Positions 16,804-25,072 of a stretch of 64,000 nt of DNA are shown piece after piece; the first letter of the stretch is position 1; every line of letters starts with the position of its first letter. The DNA lies in the NCBI GenBank assembly GCA_021845925.1, contig JAJZUW010000007.1, forward strand, positions 62,001 through 126,000, written 5' to 3'. The translations under genes and the position numbers were made by a program. This DNA is from Pseudomonadota bacterium (GTDB taxonomy: Bacteria > Pseudomonadota > Gammaproteobacteria > Burkholderiales > Sulfuriferulaceae). The notes beneath the pieces were generated by a model that was not told the DNA's origin, did not search any database, and saw only the letters and a list, made by a program, of their open reading frames with translations.

Positions 16804-17307
16804 TCAGTGCACCGGACGGTAGCGCTGATTGGTCAGTGGCGGAAAGACCGGTCGCTGGATGATGATGTCGTCATGACCGGTTGCGGTGTGGCAGGTGGAA
16901 CAGGAACCGGACAACTGGTCAAATGACCTGCGAAACGCAGCTTTGTCGTGGTGCGCAATGGATTGCTGCAGCCCCAGCATGGCTGCGCCGGTCATCGGAT
17001 GGATCAGCCGGGCAACCGGATGGCCCTGCCAGACAGGCGTCCACCGGTTGATGTCTTCAAAGATTTCGCTGATTTCCCCCAGTTCATAACCGGCCAGTGA
17101 CCAGTTGCCGGACTTGCCGGCAAACCACAGTTTGGCATGGTGTTGCTGGACAGACATCATGAATTCGCCAAGTCCCGGCGTATAGGTTTCTGTGGCGGGT
17201 TGGGCTGCGGCCTGGGCCGCTGTCTCCGGAAAATGGCCGTCGTCGGCCAGCAATGACTGACGGGAGCAGACCAGCAGGAGCAGTGTTGCCAGCAGGATGT
17301 GACGCAT
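16804..17307 (-). CDS. exported monohaem cytochrome c-like protein
   Basis: 167 aa. A signal peptide (residues 1-~21, ending LLA-DD) precedes a mostly helical domain with a single haem motif CSTCH at residues 136-140 near the C terminus. Candidate distal ligands are several His and Met residues (QQHHAKLWF near 54-62, HPMTGAAM near 103-110). The late position of CxxCH recalls cytochrome c'-like four-helix bundles, but I do not recognise a named family. It is periplasmic by its signal. It lies between the efflux operon and hda and shows no clear functional link to either. Confidence 0.7.
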   Translation of the reverse strand: MRHILLATLLLLVCSRQSLLADDGHFPETAAQAAAQPATETYTPGLGEFMMSVQQHHAKLWFAGKSGNWSLAGYELGEISEIFEDINRWTPVWQGHPVARLIHPMTGAAMLGLQQSIAHHDKAAFRRSFDQLSGSCSTCHTATGHDDIIIQRPVFPPLTNQRYRPVH

Positions 17308-17342
17308 CGGGGGCTCCGGCGAAAACGAAAACTGCCAGTGTT

Positions 17343-18023
17343 TCAGCCATTGATGACAGACTGATGAAGTTGCAGCACTTCGCGCAACAAAGGCAGGGTC
17401 ACTGGCCGCTGGCGTACCAGGGAGTGCCGGTCAAGCTGTTCCAGCAACCAGATCAGCGAGGGCAGGTCACGCCGCCAGTGCGTCATCAGGTAGTCGATGA
17501 TCGGGGTTTCCAGCCGGAAACCCAGTTGTTCCGCGCGCGCCTGCAATGCCGACTGCTTGGCTTCGTCGGTCAGGCCGTGCAGCTGAAAAACCAGATGCCA
17601 GCCCAGTCGGGAGGTGACATCATCGCGCAACGCGAGTCGGGCCGGAGGTTCGCGTCCGGCCACCAGCAGCCGGCCTTGTCCTTCGCGCGCGGCATTGATC
17701 AGACTGAACAGTCTGCGCTGGCTGTCGTCGTCCAGCTGATCGACATGGTCAATGGCCAGCAAACCGGATGGCAGGAATTCCGGGCAGGCTGCACTGGTGT
17801 AATCAGCCGGCCTGCCATCTGCGCTGGCATGCGCCACTGCTGCCTTGAGCAGATGGGTTTTGCCGCTGCCGGATGGCCCCCAGAGATAAACCAGCGGTTC
17901 GGCAAACCGGCCTTCGGCCATCGCATGCACCACCTGGCAGGCTTCCTGGTTGCCAGTGCTGACAAACCGGGACAGTGTCTGCGCGGATTCGGGCGAGATG
18001 TCGAGCAGCAGTTGTTGCATCAT
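17343..18023 (-). CDS. hda: DnaA regulatory inactivator Hda
   Basis: 226 aa. The ATG at 18023 overlaps the DUF971 stop by 4 nt. The N terminus MMQQLLLDI contains a beta-clamp binding motif (QQLLLDI), followed by a DnaA-like AAA+ domain with Walker A GPSGSGKT near residues 49-56 and a sensor/box region (LDDDSQRRLFSLINAAREGQGRLLVAGR). No C-terminal DnaA DNA-binding domain is present, as expected. Hda with the sliding clamp promotes ATP hydrolysis by DnaA after initiation. Confidence 0.9.
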   Translation of the reverse strand: MMQQLLLDISPESAQTLSRFVSTGNQEACQVVHAMAEGRFAEPLVYLWGPSGSGKTHLLKAAVAHASADGRPADYTSAACPEFLPSGLLAIDHVDQLDDDSQRRLFSLINAAREGQGRLLVAGREPPARLALRDDVTSRLGWHLVFQLHGLTDEAKQSALQARAEQLGFRLETPIIDYLMTHWRRDLPSLIWLLEQLDRHSLVRQRPVTLPLLREVLQLHQSVING

Positions 18024-18394
18024 GCCTGGCGGGCGTGTCCTGCTGCTGCCAGTTGTTGCAGGTAGTCCTGCCATAGTTCGGTCTGGTGTCGTCCCAGGTT
18101 GTACAGATAATCCCAGGAGTAAATGCCGGTATTGTGTCCGTCGGAAAACGTGGGCTGGACCGCGTAATTGCCGACCGGATCGATGCCGGTGATGGTGACG
18201 TTTTCCTTGCCGGTCTGCAGGGTTTCCTGGCCCGGACCATGACCGCGCACTTCGGCCGATGGGGAGTAGACGCGCAGGAATTCATACGGCAAACGGAATA
18301 CCGAGCCATCGTCAAAGCTGATTTCCATCACCGCAGAACCCTGGTGCAGCGTGATGCCGGTCGGGATTGGTGTGTCCTTGGTCAGTCCTGCCAT
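18020..18394 (-). CDS. DUF971 family protein (GBBH-like N-terminal domain)
   Basis: 124 aa. The core LHQGSAVMEISFDDGSVF, LPYEFLRVYSPSAEV, and the ending GIYSWDYLYNLG are the conserved pattern of the DUF971 / gamma-butyrobetaine hydroxylase-like N-terminal domain. Short stand-alone members are common in betaproteobacteria; their role is not established, though some relatives act near Fe-S proteins or ubiE. Here it is translationally coupled to hda by an ATGA overlap. Confidence 0.82.
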   Translation of the reverse strand: MAGLTKDTPIPTGITLHQGSAVMEISFDDGSVFRLPYEFLRVYSPSAEVRGHGPGQETLQTGKENVTITGIDPVGNYAVQPTFSDGHNTGIYSWDYLYNLGRHQTELWQDYLQQLAAAGHARQA

Positions 18395-18482
18395 GTGTAT
18401 TCCTTGCTGTTTTCCGGGCTGACATGATACAACGAGCCACCCCGAAATGCAGCAGTTCCCGACCGGCTGACCGCAGCCGGAA

Positions 18483-20234
18483 TCAGCGCACCTTGACCTG
18501 GATCAGCTCTTCTCCGGCAGGATCGACCACATGGACCGCGCAGGCGATACAGGGGTCAAAGCTGTGTATCGTACGCAGGATCTCAATGGGCTGTTTTGCA
18601 TCAAACAGGGTATGTCCCTTGAGGGCAGCCTCGTAGGGGCCCGATTGGCCCTGCACGTCACGTGGACCGGCATTCCAGGTGGAAGGCACCACCGCCTGGT
18701 AGTTGTCGATCAGGCCGTCCTTGATCACCACCCAGTGCGCCAGCGCTCCGCGCGGCGCTTCCATGAAGCCGACCCCTTTGGCTGTGGCAGGCCAGCTGGA
18801 CGGATCCCAGCGGGCTTCGTTGAAGGTTTTCAGATCGCCACTGCGGATGTTGGCGATCAGGTGATCATACCAGCGCTGCATGTTGTCGACGATGATCTTG
18901 GTTTCCAGGGTGCGGGCGGCAGTTCGTCCCATCGTCGAGTAGAGTGCCTGGACTGGCAAGTCCAGTTTGTTGAGCGTCATGCCGACCAGCTCGCGGGTTT
19001 GGGCATGTCCGCGCGCATAGAGCATGAGCACGCGGGCGAGCGGGCCCACTTCAACTGGCTTGCCCTGCCAGCGCGGCGATTTGAGCCAGGAATAGGATTG
19101 TTCGACATCCAGGTGTTCGTAAGGCGGCTGGGGGCCGCTGTAATTCAGGCTGGTTTCGCCCACCCATGGATGAAGACCCTTGTCCTTGCCCGTTGAATAG
19201 TCGTACCAGGAGTGGGCGACAAACTCCTGGATCTGGTCGCCGGCTTCCAGGCTGACCGGGTGGATGGCAGACAGATCGCGATTGAGAATGACTCCCGATG
19301 GAATCAGGAAACTGGCCGGATCATTCATGCCATGCTCCGGAAAATCGCCATACGTCATGAAGTTGCCCACGCCTTCACCCTGTCTGAACCAGTCCTTGTA
19401 GAAACCGGCAATGGCCAGGGTGTCCGGTACATAGACCTGATCGACAAATTCGCGCATGGTCGAGATCACGGATTTGACCAGTGCAAGACCATCGTCGTTT
19501 ACGGCCGTCATGCCGCTGCCACTGCCGTGATCCGATGTGCCATGGGTACTGATGGCACAGGGAACGCCGCCAACCAGAAAGTTGGGGTGCGGATTCTTGC
19601 CGCCAAACACTGCATGCAGACGGGCCACATCGCGTTGCCAGGACAGTGCTTCCAGATAGTGGGCCACCGCCATCAGATTGGCTTCTGGCGGCAGTTTGTA
19701 GGCCGGATGCCCCCAGTAGCCATTGGCAAAAATGCCGAGCTGGCCCGATTCGACGAAACCTTTCAGCTTGGCCTGCATGTCGGCAAAGTAGCCGGGGGAG
19801 GACTTGGCATAGCTGCTGATGGATTGCGCCAGCTGCGATGTGGCTTTCGGGTCTGCTTTCAGTGCCGAAACCACATCCACCCAGTCGAGGGCATGCAGGT
19901 GGTAGAAGTGCATGACATGGTCATGCACATGCTGGGCAGCGATCATCAGGTTGCGAATGATCTGCGCATTGGCCGGAATGTCGATGGCCAGTGCGTTCTC
20001 GACTGCGCGCACCGATGCGATGCCATGCACCAGGGTGCAGACGCCACAGATACGCTGGGCAAACGCCCAGGCGTCGCGCGGATCGCGTCCGCGCAGGATG
20101 ATCTCGATGCCACGCACCATGGTGCCGGCGCTGGAAGCGCGGGTGATTTCGCCGTTTTCCGTGGTTTCGGCTTCGATGCGCAGATGGCCTTCGATACGGG
20201 TGATCGGATCGACCACAACGGTACGGGTATTCAT
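18483..20234 (-). CDS. hynL: [NiFe]-hydrogenase large subunit (Isp-type, HynL-like)
   Basis: 583 aa. The nickel site is complete: RICGVCTLVH (C63, C66) near the N terminus and DPCIACAVH (C562, C565, H568) near the C terminus. The 15 residues after H568 are the peptide removed by the maturation protease after nickel insertion. The enzyme splits H2 at the Ni-Fe(CN)2CO centre. The gene order small subunit - isp1 - isp2 - large subunit is that of the HynS-Isp1-Isp2-HynL enzymes of Thiocapsa and Allochromatium (often called group 1e). It overlaps isp2 by 4 nt. Confidence 0.95.
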   Translation of the reverse strand: MNTRTVVVDPITRIEGHLRIEAETTENGEITRASSAGTMVRGIEIILRGRDPRDAWAFAQRICGVCTLVHGIASVRAVENALAIDIPANAQIIRNLMIAAQHVHDHVMHFYHLHALDWVDVVSALKADPKATSQLAQSISSYAKSSPGYFADMQAKLKGFVESGQLGIFANGYWGHPAYKLPPEANLMAVAHYLEALSWQRDVARLHAVFGGKNPHPNFLVGGVPCAISTHGTSDHGSGSGMTAVNDDGLALVKSVISTMREFVDQVYVPDTLAIAGFYKDWFRQGEGVGNFMTYGDFPEHGMNDPASFLIPSGVILNRDLSAIHPVSLEAGDQIQEFVAHSWYDYSTGKDKGLHPWVGETSLNYSGPQPPYEHLDVEQSYSWLKSPRWQGKPVEVGPLARVLMLYARGHAQTRELVGMTLNKLDLPVQALYSTMGRTAARTLETKIIVDNMQRWYDHLIANIRSGDLKTFNEARWDPSSWPATAKGVGFMEAPRGALAHWVVIKDGLIDNYQAVVPSTWNAGPRDVQGQSGPYEAALKGHTLFDAKQPIEILRTIHSFDPCIACAVHVVDPAGEELIQVKVR

Positions 20235-21619
20235 GCAGATTCTCCTTGCGAACCGGTGGTGGCGGTGGTGTCAATCAGTTGGTCGGAAACCAGCTCAAGC
20301 AGGCTCAGCATGGTCTTGTCCCAATGAAAATGAGCCTGTCCGTCATCAAAGGTTTGCCGGCAGTTGGAACAGCTGCTGACCAGCAGTTCGGCGTTGGCGT
20401 CATCGACCTGGCGCATCTTGTTCTGGAACACCTTGTAACGCAGGCTGTCGGCACGGTGGATGGTGACGACGCCGCCGCCACCGCCACAGCACCAGTTGAC
20501 GTCGCCGGTGGGTGTCATTTCGTGCAGGTCGGTGCCCAGGGCGTTCAGCACATCGCGCGGTGCCCGGGTCGCCCCGCCCCGTCGGCTGACCTGGCAGGGA
20601 TCATGGAACGTGACCGACTTCTGCAGCGGTTTCAGACGCAGACTGCCGTTTTGCACCTGTTCGGCCAGAAATTCGGAAATGTGCAATACGCGGAACGGCA
20701 ACGGTTTGCCGTACATGTTGGCACCTTGCCAGCGCAGGGCGCCGTAGGCATGTCCGCATTCCGGCAGGATCAGGGTGTGCGCACCGCAGGCGATGGCGGC
20801 ATTGACCAGTTTCAGGCTACTGTCTTTCTGCCAGTCGGCGTTGCCGGCCAGCATGCCAAAATTGGTGGCTTCATAACCATCAGTGCGGAACGTCCAGCTC
20901 AGACCGAGATGGTTCAGCACGCGGGCAGTGGCGACAATCGAATCCGGGTATTTCATGATTTCGATGGAAGACATGCTGACCAGTATATCGGCGCGCGGCA
21001 GATCGACATGGATCGGCGTGTTGTGTTCATCGGCCAGCCATTCACAGCGTTCGCGAAACACCTTGGCGGTGGCGCCCAGCGGGCTGCCTTCGCGTTTGGC
21101 GCGTTCGGCAACCGCCCACAGTTCATGGGGAACCAGGCCGGCTTTGGCCATGCCGTGGCGTGCCAGCGAGATCAGTCTGGCGATGTCGATGCCCATGGGG
21201 CAAATCAGGCTGCAGCGACCGCACAGGGTACAGGAATCGTAGATCAGTTCCTGCCAGGATTCCAGTTCGGCAGCCGTGACCGGCTTTTTCAGGCCCAGTG
21301 CGCGATAGATCGGCGCAAAAGGTCCGGATTCGCGCTTGTAAGCCTGTTTGAACGGTTCCAGTTTCCAGATCGGCGTGTATTTGGCCTCCCCGGTCTGCAC
21401 GTAGTAGTGGCAGGCATCTGCGCACTGGCCGCAGTGGATGCAGGCTTCCATCCAGGTAGCGGCCGTGGCGCCGAAGTCACGCACAAAATGGCGCATCGCC
21501 TGTTCGACACGTTGCCCATCGGACAGATCGCCTTGTTTGTCATACCGTTGGAGTGGCGCCTTCACCGTCAGGCGCGGTGTATCCAGAGTCAATGGGTGTT
21601 CGGATTCCAGCGTGCTCAT
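20231..21619 (-). CDS. isp2: Isp2: HdrB/HdrC-like iron-sulfur electron-transfer protein
   Basis: 462 aa. Two [4Fe-4S] ferredoxin-type motifs (CIHCGQCADAC near residues 60-70 and CTLCGRCSLICP near 131-142) precede two CCG-type cysteine regions (FHDPCQVS; NWCCGGGGG; SCSNCRQTF) as in heterodisulfide reductase subunits HdrC and HdrB fused. Such Isp2 subunits are cytoplasmic and pass electrons between the membrane cytochrome (Isp1) and a thiol/disulfide or quinone partner. ATGA overlaps join it to isp1 upstream and hynL downstream. Confidence 0.9.
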   Translation of the reverse strand: MSTLESEHPLTLDTPRLTVKAPLQRYDKQGDLSDGQRVEQAMRHFVRDFGATAATWMEACIHCGQCADACHYYVQTGEAKYTPIWKLEPFKQAYKRESGPFAPIYRALGLKKPVTAAELESWQELIYDSCTLCGRCSLICPMGIDIARLISLARHGMAKAGLVPHELWAVAERAKREGSPLGATAKVFRERCEWLADEHNTPIHVDLPRADILVSMSSIEIMKYPDSIVATARVLNHLGLSWTFRTDGYEATNFGMLAGNADWQKDSSLKLVNAAIACGAHTLILPECGHAYGALRWQGANMYGKPLPFRVLHISEFLAEQVQNGSLRLKPLQKSVTFHDPCQVSRRGGATRAPRDVLNALGTDLHEMTPTGDVNWCCGGGGGVVTIHRADSLRYKVFQNKMRQVDDANAELLVSSCSNCRQTFDDGQAHFHWDKTMLSLLELVSDQLIDTTATTGSQGESA

Positions 21620-22269
21620 ATCGCGGCTCCTTTACGGGTCAGCAGGGCACCCGAAGTGCCGCGTGACAGGAAGATCAGACTGGCATGCATCAGTTTGCCG
21701 AAGGGAAACCAGACCAGCAGCAGTTCGGCGGACAGGATGTGTATCGCCAGCAGGTTTTCGTAACGACCACCCAGGTGGGCTACCGCCAGCATGCCGGTGG
21801 CGACGGGCAGAAAGGCGACCAGCCAGCTGAAGTAATCGTCGAAATTGGAAATCAGGCGCAATACCGGGTGAGACAGACGTCGAATCAGCAGGGCAACCAT
21901 GGCTGCGGCCGTGACGGCAGCGGCCAGGTTGACCAGGCCGCTGGGCAGGTTGCTCCAGCTGATACCGGTGTAGGTGCGCAACAGTAGAATATGCTGGTTG
22001 AGACCAAACAGAATGATGACCAGCCCGATATGGAACAGATAGCTCAGCGCGAGCGGATAGCCAGTCGCGCTGGCGAATTCCCTGCGCGGCAGCGAGCGCT
22101 GCACGATCAGCCTGAATGCGCCAAACCACCAGTCGCCGGTTCTGGCCACGCTGAAATCGGTTTTGCGTCTGAGCAGCAGGATGCCGGCCAGCCGCCAGGT
22201 CATGCCGAACAGAAATATTGCCAGTGCGCCTTGCAGACCCGGGCCTCGGGCAAAATCGAGCAGGTTCAT
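21616..22269 (-). CDS. isp1: Isp1: membrane cytochrome b subunit (NarI/DsrM-like)
   Basis: 217 aa from the ATG at 22269, 1 nt after the small-subunit stop. Five or so hydrophobic helices are visible (GALAIFLFGMTWRLAGILLL; LALSYLFHIGLVIILFGLN; LVNLAAAVTAAAMVALLI; WLVAFLPVATGMLAVAHLG; IHILSAELLLVWFPFGKLMH) with His residues in helices suited to haem b. This matches NarI-like Isp1, which anchors the hydrogenase and exchanges electrons with quinones. A reading starting at 22344 lies inside the small-subunit gene and is rejected. Confidence 0.88.
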   Translation of the reverse strand: MNLLDFARGPGLQGALAIFLFGMTWRLAGILLLRRKTDFSVARTGDWWFGAFRLIVQRSLPRREFASATGYPLALSYLFHIGLVIILFGLNQHILLLRTYTGISWSNLPSGLVNLAAAVTAAAMVALLIRRLSHPVLRLISNFDDYFSWLVAFLPVATGMLAVAHLGGRYENLLAIHILSAELLLVWFPFGKLMHASLIFLSRGTSGALLTRKGAAI

Positions 22270-22270
22270 G

Positions 22271-23338
22271 TCATTTCTCCCCGTTCGTTGGTGACTGACT
22301 GGTGCTGTCCTGACGATGACGCGATACCACAGCCGCAACCGCACCGACGGCTACGCCGGCGCCGGCTGCAATTGCCAGTGCCGGAATGTCATGCCATGTG
22401 GATGCCGACAATGGTTGGTAGAAGCTGCCCTTGTCCCAGAAACCGGGTTCGGAACAGCCCAGGCAGCCGTGACCGGACTGGATCGGAAAACTGGTTCCTT
22501 CGTTCCATTTCAGCGTGGCGCAGCTGTTGTAGGTGATGGGACCCTTGCAGCCTAGTTCGTACAGGCACCAGCCATTGCGTGCACCTTCGTCGTCAAAGGT
22601 ACGGGCAAACTTGCCCTGGTCATAGAATGGCCGCCGGTAGCACCGGTCGTGGATGGTGTCGCCGTAAAACACTTTCGGGCGCTTGTGCAGATCGGTTTCC
22701 GGCAGGGCGCCAAATGTCAGGAAATGGGCCACCATTCCGGTGATCACCACCGGAATGGGCGGACAGCCAGGTACATTGATCACCGGTTTGTCGGTGATGA
22801 TGTCGGACACGGCCACCGCGCCGGTCGGATTGGGATTGGCCATTGGCAGGCCGCCAAAGGATGAGCAGGTGCCGACCGCGACTACTGCGGCCGCGCCGGC
22901 GGCGACTTTTTTCAGGGTGTCCAGATTGCTGACCCCGGCAACCGTGGAATATGCACCACCGTGACCTAGCGGAATCGACCCGTCAACCAGCAGGATGTAT
23001 TTGCCGTAATGCTCGCGCATGGCGTTTTCGCGCGCCTGTTCGGCGGCCGTTCCCGCCGCTGCCTGCAGTGTTTCGTGGTAGTCGAGCGAAATGCTGTTGA
23101 AAATCAGATCTTCCAGCGAGGGAGAGTTCGATCTGGTCAGAGATTCCGTGCAGCCGGTGCATTCCTGGAACGACAGCCAGATCACCGATGGACGCTGTGC
23201 CTTGCCAAGCGCCGCTGCCATGGCTGTCGCGGCCGATGGCGGCAGAGCCAGCAGTGAAGCCAGCGTGGTGCAGTACTTCAGGAATGCGCGCCGGCTGATG
23301 CCGTGGCTGCGCAGGTTCTGTTCCAGGGTTTCAGACAT
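22271..23338 (-). CDS. hynS: [NiFe]-hydrogenase small subunit (Tat-exported, HynS-like)
   Basis: 355 aa. A twin-arginine signal (SRRAFLK, residues 15-21) indicates export with the large subunit. The proximal cluster motif is ECTGCTES (C60, C63); there is no extra cysteine here, unlike the CTCC of oxygen-tolerant Hyd-1/MBH enzymes, so a standard oxygen-sensitive proximal [4Fe-4S] cluster is expected. Medial and distal cluster cysteines follow (GTCSSFGG; VPGCPP; DRCYRRPFYDQG; CLYELGCKGP; NSCATLKWNEG; HGCLGCSEP). The C-terminal helix (IPALAIAAGAGVAVGAVAAVV) would anchor it in the membrane. It overlaps hupH by 8 nt. Confidence 0.95.
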   Translation of the reverse strand: MSETLEQNLRSHGISRRAFLKYCTTLASLLALPPSAATAMAAALGKAQRPSVIWLSFQECTGCTESLTRSNSPSLEDLIFNSISLDYHETLQAAAGTAAEQARENAMREHYGKYILLVDGSIPLGHGGAYSTVAGVSNLDTLKKVAAGAAAVVAVGTCSSFGGLPMANPNPTGAVAVSDIITDKPVINVPGCPPIPVVITGMVAHFLTFGALPETDLHKRPKVFYGDTIHDRCYRRPFYDQGKFARTFDDEGARNGWCLYELGCKGPITYNSCATLKWNEGTSFPIQSGHGCLGCSEPGFWDKGSFYQPLSASTWHDIPALAIAAGAGVAVGAVAAVVSRHRQDSTSQSPTNGEK

Positions 23339-23768
23339 GGGATTCCTCCTTGGCGCCGGATGCTTTGCCGAGTTGTTGTTGTAACCGGCTCAGGCCATCG
23401 CTGATATCCGCGTGCTGGCTGGCCAGAATGTCTGGAAATCGGGTGATCTCGATGATTTCGGTGATGATGTCACCATCATGGGTGTAATGGGTGTGCCACC
23501 AGACACCGGGAATCGCGGTTTCCAGGATTTCCAGGCGTCCGGCTGCCTGCACGCTGGCAGACACTTCTCCACGTCCCAGCTGGTCGCGCAGGATGGCGAA
23601 GTCTGCGTTGTTGAGCGGGAGTCCGCGCAGGTCGATGGCCCCGCCGGGCTGTCCGTCGGCCAGCTGGCCGAGCATGGTCAGGATTTCATGCAGCACGGCA
23701 TGGGCGTTACCGGAAGGCAGCGCTGGCGCTGCAACCACCGAAACAGCGATACCGGCAAGCGAGCTCAT
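23331..23768 (-). CDS. hupH: HupH/HyaF-type hydrogenase accessory protein
   Basis: 145 aa. The segment IDLRGLPLNNADFAILRDQLGRGEVSASV followed by ETAIPGVWWHTHY is the HupH/HyaF C-terminal domain signature. Full HupH/HyaF proteins are about 280 aa, so this is a short form with mainly that domain. HyaF/HupH assists maturation of the small subunit. It is joined to hupD by ATGA and to hynS by an 8-nt ATGTCTGA overlap. Confidence 0.75.
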   Translation of the reverse strand: MSSLAGIAVSVVAAPALPSGNAHAVLHEILTMLGQLADGQPGGAIDLRGLPLNNADFAILRDQLGRGEVSASVQAAGRLEILETAIPGVWWHTHYTHDGDIITEIIEITRFPDILASQHADISDGLSRLQQQLGKASGAKEESHV

Positions 23769-24265
23769 GATTGCCAGGCTCCAATCAGTGCACGCGCCTG
23801 CTCGCAGGCCTGCCCGATGGCGGCATGTACCGGCGGTGTTGGTTGTTCGCCCAGGCTGATGTCCTGCGGCTGGATGCCAATCAGTGCGCGTTGCGATGGC
23901 AGGGTGCCGGTGAGGTGGGCAATGTGCATCAGATCGGTCAGGCCGATTTCGTGCGCACTGCGTTTGCCGTAACCGATAAACTGGTCCATGTCCTCATTCA
24001 GGAACAGGCGGACTGTGCCTGGGCTGGCATCCAGCCAGGCGGCATCGATCACGATCAGGTGGCTGGCGGCGGCAATCGGAGCGGCGAGGGTAAAGCCCAG
24101 CGTGCCGCCATCCATCAGGGTCAGGTTGTCTTGCGCAGGCAACTGGCTGGCCAGCTGCCGTATCGCCAGAACCCCTGCGCCCTCGTCACTCAGCAGAGTG
24201 TTGCCCATGCCAAGAACGAGGATATGGGGATTGCCATGTCCATTGCTGTTGTCTGCGAGAACCAT
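23765..24265 (-). CDS. hupD: hydrogenase maturation protease (HupD/HybD family)
   Basis: 166 aa. The family start VLGMGNTLLSDEGAGVLAI (nickel-sensing E and the GxGN loop), LMDGGTLGF with the second acid ligand, and the late His of ISLGEQPTPPVH match the HybD/HyaD/HupD endopeptidases. It removes the C-terminal peptide of the large subunit once nickel is inserted. It is the first gene of the minus-strand hydrogenase operon and faces hypC across a 191-bp gap. Confidence 0.92.
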   Translation of the reverse strand: MVLADNSNGHGNPHILVLGMGNTLLSDEGAGVLAIRQLASQLPAQDNLTLMDGGTLGFTLAAPIAAASHLIVIDAAWLDASPGTVRLFLNEDMDQFIGYGKRSAHEIGLTDLMHIAHLTGTLPSQRALIGIQPQDISLGEQPTPPVHAAIGQACEQARALIGAWQS

Positions 24266-24395
24266 GACTGCCTGCCACCGTGAGGTGTTGGGAATGCTCA
24301 GGCTAGCATAGTGGTTTTACAAAAACAAGCGGCCGGTCATCGGCTTGCGTCATTCGATTCGTTTTGCGGGCATCGGCCGGGTGAAGCTGGTCGGG

Positions 24396-24425
24396 TTGTA
24401 TTTCGGCAGCGGCTGTGGCTATACT
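24396..24425 (+). promoter_or_regulatory. possible sigma-70 promoter of hypCABDFE
   Basis: TTGTAT (24396-24401) and TATACT (24420-24425) are 18 bp apart and 31 bp before the hypC ATG. The gap 24266-24456 must also hold the promoter of the divergent hupD-hynL operon, which I cannot place. Confidence 0.4.
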
Positions 24426-24456
24426 CCCCGCATGGATTGCAAGCAAGGGGGACATC

Positions 24457-24699
24457 ATGTGCCTGGCCATTCCGATGCAGGTGGTGGAAGTCAGCGGATA
24501 CAACGCGCGCTGCCAGGCGCGAGGCATCGAGCGGGATGTGAGTCTGTTCCTGTTGCAGGACGAGGTTGTCGCGCCGGGCGACTTTGTCATGGTGCATGTC
24601 GGACATGCCATCCAGAAGATGTCGGCCGAACACGCTGCTTCGGCCTGGGAGCTGTACGATGACATGCTGCAACGGCTAGGAGAATCCGGCAGTGCATGA
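24457..24699 (+). CDS. hypC: hydrogenase maturation factor HypC
   Basis: 80 aa starting MCLAIPMQV, the invariant HypC N terminus with the functional Cys2. The ATG at 24457 follows AAGGGGGAC. HypC (with HypD) carries the Fe(CN)2CO unit to the large subunit. Its end overlaps hypA by 8 nt (GTGCATGA). Confidence 0.95.
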   Translation: MCLAIPMQVVEVSGYNARCQARGIERDVSLFLLQDEVVAPGDFVMVHVGHAIQKMSAEHAASAWELYDDMLQRLGESGSA

Positions 24700-25072
24700 G
24701 CTGGCGGTCTGTCAGGCCCTGCTCGGACAGGTGATTTCCGTGGCAGCCGCACAGGCAGCCAGCTCGGTTGAATCTGTCACGGTTGCTGCGGGCGCATTGT
24801 CTGGCGTGGAACCGGCCTTGCTGGAAAGAGCGTGGCCGCTTGCTGCGGCAGGAACACTGGCGCAGACAGCACGGCTGGAGATTCGCGTGTCGCCAGTCCG
24901 GGTGCGTTGCCGCCTGTGTGGACAGGAAACCGAAACCGGTCCCAACCGTCTGCTGTGTGCTGGCTGTGGCAGCTGGCAAACCACGGTTCTGGCCGGTGAT
25001 GAACTGATGCTGCTCAGCGTGACGCTGGTGCGGCCGGATGCTTCTCAAGCCGGGGAGGAAACGCATGTGTAA
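24692..25072 (+). CDS. hypA: hydrogenase nickel insertion protein HypA
   Basis: 126 aa with a GTG start inside hypC. The N terminus MHE supplies the nickel-binding His2, and a zinc ribbon is formed by CRLC near residue 71-74 and CAGC near 89-92. HypA works with HypB to deliver nickel to the large subunit. Somewhat longer in the middle than usual but within the family range. It overlaps hypB by 8 nt (ATGTGTAA). Confidence 0.93.
   Translation: MHELAVCQALLGQVISVAAAQAASSVESVTVAAGALSGVEPALLERAWPLAAAGTLAQTARLEIRVSPVRVRCRLCGQETETGPNRLLCAGCGSWQTTVLAGDELMLLSVTLVRPDASQAGEETHV

Noticed and set aside
22271-23338. oxygen-tolerant hydrogenase (Hyd-1/MBH type)
   Set aside because: The proximal cluster motif is CTGC, without the extra cysteines of tolerant enzymes, and Isp1/Isp2 are not partners of that type.
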